NCBI RefSeq assembly: GCF_000716675.1
Contig: NZ_JNXT01000075.1
Span: forward strand, 1-36,193
Source of the DNA: Streptomyces alboflavus
GTDB lineage: Bacteria; Actinomycetota; Actinomycetes; Streptomycetales; Streptomycetaceae
Direction of reading: 5' to 3'
DNA: 36,193 bases
Shown here: positions 29,892 to 36,193 of the stretch, piece by piece
Layout of the letters: every line of letters begins with the position of its first letter
How positions within the stretch are numbered: position 1 is the first letter of the stretch
The notes under the pieces: generated by a model
Told to the model about the DNA's origin: nothing
Databases searched by the model: none
Seen by the model: the letters and a program-made list of their open reading frames with translations, nothing else
Position numbers and translations under genes: made by a program

Positions 29892-30856
29892 GCCCCATGG
29901 CACTTCGCCTCGCACTCCGCGTCGGCCGCCGGATCACCGGCGTGCTCGCGACGCTCCTCGCCGCCTCCTTCGTCATCTTCGCCGCCGTGTACGCGGCGCC
30001 GGGCGACCCCGCGGTGTTCCTCGCGGGCGGCCGCGACAAGCTGACGCCGGAACGGCTCGCGCAGGTCCGCGCCGAGTACCACCTGGACGAGCCCCTGTTC
30101 GTCCAGTACGGCCGCTGGCTGTGGGACTGCGTCCACCTGGACCTCGGCCGCTCCTTCAAGTACAGCGACCAGGTCGCCGACCTGGTGGCCGCCCGCTTCC
30201 CCACCACCCTCCAACTCGTCCTGTACGCCACGGTCCTGTTCGTCGTCCTCGGCGTGGGCGCGGGGATCCTCGCCGCCGTGAAGCGGTCCACGTGGGTGGA
30301 CTCGGCGGTCGTCGGCGTCACCACGCTGGCCGCGTCCGTGCCGTCGTTCGTCGCGGCCATCGCGCTGGTGTCGTTCTTCGGGGTGCGGCTCGGGTGGTTC
30401 CCGGTGACCGGGAGCGGGACCGGCTTCCTCGACACGGTCCGCCATCTCACGCTGCCCGCCCTGTCGTTGGCGCTCGGCGCGCTCGCCCTCGTCAGCCGGG
30501 TCACCCGGCAGGCCATGGTGGACGCGGCGGCCTCCGACCACGTGGAGGCGGCCCGCGCCTCCGGCGTCCCCGAGCGGGACATCGTCCGCAGGCACGTCCT
30601 GCGCAACGCGCTCGGGCCCATCGTGACCATGTGCGGCCTGGTCATGGCGGGCATGCTCGCAGGCACCGTCGTCGTGGAGACCGCGTTCGGCCTCAGCGGC
30701 ATCGGCTCGCTGCTCGTCGGCGCCATCAACACCCATGACTTCCCCGTCGCCCAGGCCGTCCTGCTCCTGATGGTCACCGGATACATCGTGGTCACGACGC
30801 TGGTGGACGCGGTCCATCCGCTGCTGGACCCGCGCGTGGAAGGAGCGGCCCGATGA
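29888..30856 (+). CDS. ABC importer permease (DppB-like)
   Basis: The product is 322 aa from the GTG at 29888, which overlaps the previous stop (GTGA) and has GAAAGG four bases upstream; the ATG at 29897 is the alternative. It has six membrane segments, the APGDPAVFLAGG loop, and the EAA-like coupling motif EAARASGVPERDIVRRHVLRN (quoted as EAARASGV and RRHVLRNALGP). It matches the DppB/OppB type. Confidence 0.9.
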   Translation: MSPMALRLALRVGRRITGVLATLLAASFVIFAAVYAAPGDPAVFLAGGRDKLTPERLAQVRAEYHLDEPLFVQYGRWLWDCVHLDLGRSFKYSDQVADLVAARFPTTLQLVLYATVLFVVLGVGAGILAAVKRSTWVDSAVVGVTTLAASVPSFVAAIALVSFFGVRLGWFPVTGSGTGFLDTVRHLTLPALSLALGALALVSRVTRQAMVDAAASDHVEAARASGVPERDIVRRHVLRNALGPIVTMCGLVMAGMLAGTVVVETAFGLSGIGSLLVGAINTHDFPVAQAVLLLMVTGYIVVTTLVDAVHPLLDPRVEGAAR

Positions 30857-31719
30857 CCGCGATCCTGAACGAAGCCACGGCTCCGGCGTCGGCCCCGGCC
30901 CTGGCGGCCGTACGCGCGCGCCGCCCCCTCGGCGTCCTCGTCGCGGGAACCCTCCTCGCCCTGGTTGTCATCGCGGCCGCGTGCGCCCCCCTGCTCGCGC
31001 CGTACGCCCCCGACACCATCGACCTCTCCTCCTCCCTCGTCGGCACCGGCCGCGACCACCTCCTCGGCACCGACTCCTCCGGCCAGGACCTGCTCTCCCG
31101 CGCCCTGTACGGAGCCCGCAGCAGCCTCGTCGCGCCGCTGGCCCTGCTCGCCGTCGCCGGAGTGCTCGGCGTCAGCCTCGGTGTGCTCGCCGCGTGGCGC
31201 GGCGGCTGGGTCGACGTCCTCGTCTCCCGCCTCACGGACGTGATGTACGCCTTCCCCGGCCTGCTGTTCACCGTCCTGATCATCGCGGTGTTCGGCGCGG
31301 GCATGACGACCTCCGTCCTCGCCCTGGGCCTCGCCTTCACGCCGACCGTCGCCAAGTACACGCGCTCCCTGGCCCTCTCGGAGGCCCGCAAGCCGTACGT
31401 CGACGCCTACCGCGTCCAGGGCATGGGCGGCCTCCGCATCTGCGCCACCCATGTCGTCCCGAACCTCGCCCGCGCGATCCTCGGCTACCTGGTCGTCCTC
31501 TTCGGCGAGGCCCTGATGTCCCTCGCGACCCTCTCCTACCTGGGCTTCGGCGCCCAACCCCCGTCCTCGGACTGGGGCCTGATGGTCCAGGAGGGCCAGG
31601 CCGCGATCGTCCAGGGCGCGATGCTGCCCGCACTCGTGCCCGGCACCGCCATCGCCCTGGTGGTCGTGTGCTTCAACGTCGTCGGCGTCTGGGCCGCCGA
31701 CCGTCTGGGGAGGCAGTGA
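30853..31719 (+). CDS. ABC importer permease (DppC-like)
   Basis: The product is 288 aa with six membrane segments. LLGTDSSGQDLLSRALYGAR is the typical DppC/OppC entry, and YVDAYRVQGMGGLRICATHV carries the coupling helix. It overlaps the upstream stop by 4 bp, and its own stop overlaps the next start by one base (TGATG). Confidence 0.92.
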   Translation: MTAILNEATAPASAPALAAVRARRPLGVLVAGTLLALVVIAAACAPLLAPYAPDTIDLSSSLVGTGRDHLLGTDSSGQDLLSRALYGARSSLVAPLALLAVAGVLGVSLGVLAAWRGGWVDVLVSRLTDVMYAFPGLLFTVLIIAVFGAGMTTSVLALGLAFTPTVAKYTRSLALSEARKPYVDAYRVQGMGGLRICATHVVPNLARAILGYLVVLFGEALMSLATLSYLGFGAQPPSSDWGLMVQEGQAAIVQGAMLPALVPGTAIALVVVCFNVVGVWAADRLGRQ

Positions 31720-32810
31720 TGAGCGAGAACCGTCCCAGGAGTACGCCCGCTCCGGCGGCCGCACCCCCGGCCGAAGCCCTGCTGGAGATCGTCGACCTGA
31801 CCCTGCGGCTGCCCGGCGCCGCCCGCCCCGTCCTCGACTCGGTGTCCCTGACCGTCGCGCCCGGCGAAGTCGTGGCCCTGGTGGGGGAGTCGGGGTCGGG
31901 CAAGTCGACGACGGCGAAGGCCGCGCTCGGGCTCTTCCCCGCCGGGGCGGTGGCATCCGGCTCCGTACGCTTCGACGGCACCGAGGTCCTCGGCCTCACC
32001 GGCGAACGCCTTCGCGCCCACCGCGCCGACGGCGTCGCCCTGGTCCACCAGGATCCGCGGGCCGCCCTCAACCCGGTGCGGCGCGTCGGCGACTTCCTGG
32101 TGGAACGCGGCGCCGGCAGGGCGGAGGCGGTCGAGCTGCTCGCCTCCGTGGGGCTTCCGGACCCGCAGCGCCGGGTGCGGCAGCGGCCGCACGAGATGTC
32201 CGGCGGGATGCTGCAGCGCGTCGTCATCGCGGGCGCGCTCGCGGCCCGCCCGCGGCTGCTCCTCGCCGACGAGGCGACCAGCGCGCTCGACGTCACCACC
32301 CAGGCCGACATCCTCGCCCTGCTGCGCACCCTGCGCGCCGAGCACGGCCTCGGGCTCCTCTTCATCACCCACGACCTGCACCTGGCGGCCGCGTACAGCG
32401 ATCGCGTGTACGTCATGTACGCGGGCCGTGTCGTCGAGTCCCGTACGGCATCGGCCCTCTTCACCGCCCCCGCCCACCCCTACACCCGGGGCCTCCTCAC
32501 CTGCTCCCCGACCCTGGGCGACACCCTCACCCCCCTCCGCCCCATCCCGGGCCGCCCCCCGTCCCTCTCGGACACCTTCCCGGGCTGCCCGTTCGTCGAG
32601 CGCTGCGCCGAGGCCGAGCCGACCTGCGAGACGTGGTCCCCGCGTCCGGTCCCGCTGCCGGACGGCGGCGCGGCGGCGTGCGCCTTCGTGAACGCCGAGC
32701 CCGGCCTGAGTCCTGTCTTCACCGCTGTGGGCAATCGTCCCGCAGGGCGGGACAGGTGGGCACAGACACAGGCCGACGGCGCTGACGCGGACGAGGTGAA
32801 CCACGCATGA
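31719..32810 (+). CDS. ABC importer ATPase (DppD-like) with repeat-derived tail
   Basis: The product is 363 aa. Walker A is GESGSGKS, the Q-loop is LVHQDPRAALNP, the signature is MSGGMLQR, Walker B is LLLADEAT and the H-loop ITHD. The OPP cysteine cluster (CPFVERCAEAEPTC) follows. After CAFVNAEPG, where the family normally ends, about 30 extra residues are encoded by a palindromic repeat (32725-32765) and its flank. The ATG at 31719 overlaps the previous stop; its stop overlaps the next start (ATGA). Confidence 0.92.
   Translation: MSENRPRSTPAPAAAPPAEALLEIVDLTLRLPGAARPVLDSVSLTVAPGEVVALVGESGSGKSTTAKAALGLFPAGAVASGSVRFDGTEVLGLTGERLRAHRADGVALVHQDPRAALNPVRRVGDFLVERGAGRAEAVELLASVGLPDPQRRVRQRPHEMSGGMLQRVVIAGALAARPRLLLADEATSALDVTTQADILALLRTLRAEHGLGLLFITHDLHLAAAYSDRVYVMYAGRVVESRTASALFTAPAHPYTRGLLTCSPTLGDTLTPLRPIPGRPPSLSDTFPGCPFVERCAEAEPTCETWSPRPVPLPDGGAAACAFVNAEPGLSPVFTAVGNRPAGRDRWAQTQADGADADEVNHA
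32725..32765. repeat. Palindromic repeat captured inside an ATPase gene
   Basis: CTGTG (32725-32729) pairs with CACAG (32761-32765). Inside, TCCCGC-AGG-GCGGGA (32738-32752) is a perfect stem, and TGGGCA occurs on both sides. It has the look of a dispersed Streptomyces intergenic element (similar strings are familiar to me from other genomes, unverified here). It is read in frame as TAVGNRPAGRDRWAQTQ. Confidence 0.7.
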
Positions 32811-33616
32811 CACCCCACCTGCTGGAAGCAGACAGCCTCAGCAAGACCTACCCCCTGCCCGGCGGCGGCTCCCACCAGGCCGCGGCCGACGTGACCTTCA
32901 CCGTCCCCCCGGGCGGAGCCCTCGGCATCGTCGGCGAGTCCGGCTCGGGCAAGACCACCGTCGCCCGAATGCTCGTGGGCCTGGTCCGCCCGGACCACGG
33001 CACGATCGCGGTGGCGGGCCGAGCGCGGGAGCCCCGCCCGCCGAGGGGCAGGGCGGCCCGCCTGGCCAGGGCGAGGGAGATCCAGATGGTCTTCCAGGAC
33101 CCCTATGTCTCCCTGGACCCCCGCCTGACGGCGACCCAGTGCCTCCGCACGGCCCTGCGCCTGCACGACCGGGGCGAGGCGGAGGCGGCGGAGCTCCTGG
33201 ACCGGGTCGGCCTCGGACCGAGGGAGGCGGACGCCCGGCCGAGGGATCTGTCGGGCGGCCAGCGCCAGCGCCTCGCCATCGCGCGGGCCCTCGCGGTGGA
33301 CCCCAGGATCCTCGTCCTCGACGAGGCGGTGGCGGCGCTGGACGTGTCGATCCAGGCCCAGATCCTCCAGCTCCTGGCGGAGATCAGGGCGGAGACGGGG
33401 GTGGCGCTGGTGTTCGTGAGCCACGATCTGGCGGTGGTGCGGCACGTGACGGACGAGGTTCTCGTGATGCGCCGGGGCAAGGTGGTGGAGCGGGGCGCCA
33501 CCGCCCGGGTCCTCGCGTCCCCCGACGACCCGTACACCCGCCTCCTCCTGGCCTCCGTCCCGACGGAGGGCTGGGACCCGACGGACACGGCCCGCACACC
33601 CCTGCCCCCGCCGTAG
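32807..33616 (+). CDS. ABC importer ATPase (DppF-like)
   Basis: The product is 269 aa. Walker A is GESGSGKTT, the Q-loop MVFQDPYVSLDPR, the signature LSGGQRQR, Walker B ILVLDEAVAALD and the H-loop VSHD. It lacks the C-terminal Cys cluster seen in its partner. DEAVAALD replaces the commoner DEPVSALD, so Pro is Ala at that position. It is the last gene of the C45-ABC operon and is followed by a copy of the dispersed 3'-end repeat. Confidence 0.92.
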   Translation: MTPHLLEADSLSKTYPLPGGGSHQAAADVTFTVPPGGALGIVGESGSGKTTVARMLVGLVRPDHGTIAVAGRAREPRPPRGRAARLARAREIQMVFQDPYVSLDPRLTATQCLRTALRLHDRGEAEAAELLDRVGLGPREADARPRDLSGGQRQRLAIARALAVDPRILVLDEAVAALDVSIQAQILQLLAEIRAETGVALVFVSHDLAVVRHVTDEVLVMRRGKVVERGATARVLASPDDPYTRLLLASVPTEGWDPTDTARTPLPPP

Positions 33617-33656
33617 CCCTCGCGGGGCGCCCCAGGCCCGCCCCTTCTCCGAAACC

Positions 33657-33760
33657 GGGGCTCTGCCCCTGGACCCCGGGGGTGGGTGTCCCGTGGCGGG
33701 TGGGACAGTCCTCCCCCGAATCGGCGCTCCGCGCCTCGTCCTCAATCGCCGGACGGGCTG
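33657..33760 (+). repeat. Dispersed 3'-end repeat, copy B
   Basis: Hairpin GGGGC-TCT-GCCCC (33657-33669) is followed by the GGCGC/GTCC core (about 33716-33760), the reverse complement of the copies at 1-49 and 33936-33984. It lies downstream of the plus-strand ATPase gene, with the same order from the stop: hairpin then core. Confidence 0.75.
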
Positions 33761-33768
33761 AAAATACT

Positions 33769-33870
33769 TCGCCGGGGCGGACCGCAAGCCTCACCGAGGC
33801 AGGCGGACGGAAAGTCTCGCGGAGGCGCGGCAAGCCTCACCGGGCCGGGTGGGAGACCTCGCCGGGGCGG
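33769..33870. repeat. Decayed tandem repeat of about 45 bp
   Basis: GCAAGCCTCACCG occurs at 33784-33796 and 33830-33842 (46 bases apart), and TCGCCGGGGCGG-like strings at 33769-33780 and 33859-33870 (90 apart). Together they suggest two to three worn units. No gene is visible in 33617-34017; this repeat and the two 3'-end copies account for most of it. Confidence 0.5.
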
Positions 33871-33935
33871 GCTGAAGGGCACCGGGCAGGCAGGCAGTGC
33901 GTCCCACCCGGGCCGAAGCAATAGCAAGGGCGGGC

Positions 33936-34011
33936 GGGTGGGAGAAAGCCCGTCCGGCGTTTGAGGACGAGGTGCGGAGCGCCGACGAGGCGGGGAGAGG
34001 GGCGCAGCCCC
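33936..34011 (-). repeat. Dispersed 3'-end repeat, copy C
   Basis: 33936-33984 matches copy A. Hairpin GGGGC-GCA-GCCCC lies at 33999-34011, seven bases beyond the MarR stop (34018-34020). From the minus-strand gene the order is again stop, hairpin, core. Confidence 0.75.
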
Positions 34012-34017
34012 AGAGGG

Positions 34018-34524
34018 CTAGCCGTCGAAGTCCTGCGCAGCAACCCGCAGGGGCCGAAGCATCGCAAAAATGTCCCCGCACTCCTCCGCGTCGTAGACGC
34101 CGAGCCCGAAGTCCATCGCCATCAGCTCCCGCGTCGCCTCCTCGACGACCTCGCGCCCCTTCTCCGTGATGGAGGCGAGCGTGCCGCGCCCGTCGTTCGG
34201 GTTCGGCCGCTTGTCCACGAGCCCTGACCGGACGAGCCGGTCCACGGTGTTCGTGACGGACGTCGGGTGCACCATGAGCCGCTCGCCGATCTTGGACATC
34301 GGCAGCTCGCCCGCCTTGGAGAAGGACAGCAGCACCAGGGCCTCGTAGCGCGCGAAGGTCAGGCCGTACGGCTTGACGACCGCGTCGACCTCGGCGAGCA
34401 GGATCTGGTGCGCGCGCATGATCGAGGTGATGGCGCCCATCGCGGGCACGGAACCCCAGCGCTGCTTCCAGAGTTCGTCGGCTCGGGCGATGGGATCGAA
34501 GGGGAGACTGAGCGGCTTCGGCAC
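34018..34524 (-). CDS. MarR-family transcriptional regulator
   Basis: The product is 168 aa from a GTG at 34524. The winged helix-turn-helix is at about residues 60-125 (ARYEALVLLSFSKAGELPMS, KIGERLMVHPTSVTNTVDRL, DKRPNPNDGRGTLASITEKG as short blocks). MarR proteins bind DNA as dimers and usually sense small aromatic or oxidised compounds. A leaderless promoter (34532-34560) fits this start. It lies 10 bp after the MFS gene on the same strand. Confidence 0.92.
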   Translation of the reverse strand: MPKPLSLPFDPIARADELWKQRWGSVPAMGAITSIMRAHQILLAEVDAVVKPYGLTFARYEALVLLSFSKAGELPMSKIGERLMVHPTSVTNTVDRLVRSGLVDKRPNPNDGRGTLASITEKGREVVEEATRELMAMDFGLGVYDAEECGDIFAMLRPLRVAAQDFDG

Positions 34525-34531
34525 AGCGTCG

Positions 34532-34560
34532 ACCTTAGCCGCCGGTCACATACCGGTCAG
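34532..34560 (-). promoter_or_regulatory. Leaderless promoter of the marR-type gene
   Basis: On the minus strand, CTGACC (34555-34560) and TAAGGT (34532-34537) are 17 bases apart, and the GTG at 34524 begins seven bases after the -10. The promoter sits across the 3' end of the MFS gene. Confidence 0.6.
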
Positions 34561-36178
34561 CCCCAGTCTCAGAATTCGGCAGCGCGTTCGCCCCTGCCCG
34601 CCCTGTCGACCGGACCTCGCGGACGAGGAGCAGACAGCACACGGTGCCGAGCGCCCCGGCGCCCGCGACCACCGTGCTGACGGCGAAGAACTCGGTGGCG
34701 AGCCCGGCGAGCGCCATGCCGACGCCCTGAAGGGTCATCAGGCCCGCCGTGTGCACGGTCATCGCCCGGCCGCGCAGCTCCGGCGGCACGGCGTCGACGA
34801 ACCAGCGGTCGAGTCCGAGCGTGTACGCAGCTCCGGCCCCGGCGAGCGCGAGCGCGGGCAGCGCCCAGGCGAGGCCGGGCACGAAGGCGTACGCGAGCAG
34901 CGGGAGCAGCGTGGTCGCGGCCAGCGGCAGGACGATGCGGGAGCGGGTGGCGGGGCTGAGCGCGGAGCCCGCGTACACCTCGCCCGCGATGGTGCCGACG
35001 GGCATCGCGCACATCAGCAGGCCGACCCCGGCGGTGCCGACGCCGATCTGGTCGGCGTAGGGGGCGGCGAGGGCCTCGGGGGCGACGACGAACATCGGGG
35101 GCGCCCAGAGCAGGAGCAGCAGCGCGCGGATCCGCCGGTGCCCGAGCACCTCACGGGCACCGGCGAGCGAGTACCGCAGGAGCGCGGCGTCCCCGCCCCC
35201 GCTCCCCCGGGCGCCGCCCCGCGCGGGCCGCCGCTTCGTACCGGTCCGCAGCAGCAGCGCCGACGCGAGGAACGTCACCAGCGTGATGACGAGCGCCCCG
35301 CGCGGGGAGACGACGGTGAGCAGCACGCCTCCGAGCCCGAAGCCGACGAGGACAGCGCTCTGCGACACCATCCGCAGGAGCGAACGCCCGAGCACGAACA
35401 GGTCGCCGTCGCCGAGGACGTCGGTGAGCGTCGCCATCCGGGTGCCGTTGAACACCGGTGAGACGGCGGCGATCAGGCAACGCAGCGCAAGCAGTCCGGC
35501 GACCGGTGTCGCGGGCAGCGCCATCAGCGCGGCGCACCCGGCGCACACGAGGTCGCAGACGACGAGCACCCGGCGCGGCGGATACCGGTCGGCGACCCCG
35601 GCGAACAGCGTCCCGCCCACGAGGTACGGCAGCATCCCCAGCGCGAACGCCAGCGCGCTGAGCAGCGGCGACCCGGTGAGGTCGTACACGAGCACCGCCA
35701 GCGCGATCTCGCTGACGACCACCCCGAGCAGCGACAGCGCGTGCGCGACGAACACGACCCGGAACTCGCGGACGGCGAACACCCGCCCGTACCCGTCCCG
35801 CGCCTCGCCGCCGCCCGTACCCGTGCCCGTGTCCGTGCCCTCGACCGCACCCTCGCCCCGGGCTTCGCCCCCGGCCGGGGCCGAGGCTCGGCCCCGCGTC
35901 GCGGAAGGCTCCTCGGCGAGGGCCGGGGGCCGGGACCCGGCCAAGGGCTGAGATCCGGACGGGGAGCGGGGCCCTGACGAAGAGCAGGACGAAGAGCAGG
36001 GCCCGCACATCCCCCGCGCCCCCGGCGCGCGCTCCGCACCCCCGGGCGGTGTGGGCGCGACGGCCGCGGCACCGGAGCCCGCCGCACCCTCCCCGCCCAC
36101 GAACCGCTCCGCCCCCGGGCGCCCCTCGCCCCCGCCCTCGGCCCCGACACCGGCACCGGCACCGGCACCGGCACCCAC
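34535..36178 (-). CDS. MFS transporter with long low-complexity N-terminus
   Basis: The product is 547 aa from the GTG at 36178, with GGGGGAG just upstream; the true start could also be downstream (for example the ATG at 36010) or outside the window. About 130 residues of Gly/Ala/Pro/Ser-rich sequence, partly from short tandem repeats (36147-36176 and 35814-35840), precede TM1 (VFVAHALSLLGVVV). The core of about 12 helices resembles MFS_1/DHA3-type exporters: FAGVADRYPPRRVL is motif A. It is followed by the MarR gene, a common exporter-regulator pairing. Confidence 0.8.
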   Translation of the reverse strand: MGAGAGAGAGVGAEGGGEGRPGAERFVGGEGAAGSGAAAVAPTPPGGAERAPGARGMCGPCSSSCSSSGPRSPSGSQPLAGSRPPALAEEPSATRGRASAPAGGEARGEGAVEGTDTGTGTGGGEARDGYGRVFAVREFRVVFVAHALSLLGVVVSEIALAVLVYDLTGSPLLSALAFALGMLPYLVGGTLFAGVADRYPPRRVLVVCDLVCAGCAALMALPATPVAGLLALRCLIAAVSPVFNGTRMATLTDVLGDGDLFVLGRSLLRMVSQSAVLVGFGLGGVLLTVVSPRGALVITLVTFLASALLLRTGTKRRPARGGARGSGGGDAALLRYSLAGAREVLGHRRIRALLLLLWAPPMFVVAPEALAAPYADQIGVGTAGVGLLMCAMPVGTIAGEVYAGSALSPATRSRIVLPLAATTLLPLLAYAFVPGLAWALPALALAGAGAAYTLGLDRWFVDAVPPELRGRAMTVHTAGLMTLQGVGMALAGLATEFFAVSTVVAGAGALGTVCCLLLVREVRSTGRAGANALPNSETGADRYVTGG

Positions 36179-36193
36179 CCTCTCCCCCGTCCC

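Noticed and set aside
29803..31956. 717-aa minus-strand open frame
   Set aside because: It is antisense to two intact ABC permease genes and has no family features.

Overview
The window is chromosomal DNA from a Streptomyces-like actinomycete. The evidence is very high GC with strong third-position bias, frequent GTG starts, 1-4 bp ATGA/GTGA gene overlaps, apparently leaderless genes, a futalosine-type menaquinone locus in the usual streptomycete order, a DUF6879/XRE cassette, and GC-rich hairpin repeats after genes. I see no tRNA, rRNA, CRISPR array, integrase, transposase or origin.

Layout. (1) 94-5928: menaquinone block with a PLDc_N membrane protein (-), UbiD-type decarboxylase, UbiA-type prenyltransferase, UbiX-type flavin prenyltransferase, a tiny basic protein (-), an Lrp/AsnC regulator, aminofutalosine synthase (mqnE) and a DUF4229 membrane protein. 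(2) 6058-7678: a DAACS-family symporter preceded by a 34-codon, apparently leaderless, Cys-containing leader peptide and a hairpin, closed by a strong terminator. (3) 7774-10847: a TetR regulator facing a MaoC dehydratase and a high-molecular-weight FabG, a pair that resembles mycobacterial htdX-fabG4. (4) 11095-17799: secreted TAP-like peptidase, MmyB-type regulator divergent from a DHA2 exporter, secreted LIP-type lipase and an AraC regulator. (5) 17883-21884: an accessory-looking cassette with two inverted DUF6879 paralogues, a CxxC mini-protein, an unknown protein, an XRE regulator and an HD phosphohydrolase. (6) 22057-25818: long-chain acyl-CoA ligase, AzlCD exporter and a divergent XRE-cupin regulator. 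(7) 25932-33616: RpiR/SIS regulator divergent from a tightly coupled six-gene operon, C45 acyltransferase/amidase plus a complete Dpp/Opp-type ABC importer. (8) 33617-34017: a convergent intergenic region holding two copies of a dispersed 3'-end repeat and a decayed tandem repeat. (9) 34018-36178: MarR regulator and an MFS transporter with a very long low-complexity N-terminus.

The most promising systems are the Cys-containing leader peptide in front of a DAACS transporter (a likely attenuator that hints at sulfur-linked control), the RpiR-C45-ABC operon (uptake plus deacylation of an N-acylated peptide or amino-acid-like compound), and the DUF6879/XRE/HD cassette. Smaller but sharp signals are regularly spaced CCGAACG boxes at azlC/XRE-cupin, a shared TTACT-N4-AGTAA-like operator in front of fabG and the lipase, a palindromic repeat captured inside the C-terminus of an ABC ATPase, a five-unit 14-bp tandem repeat over a stop codon, and a repeat with the same hairpin order after three different genes.
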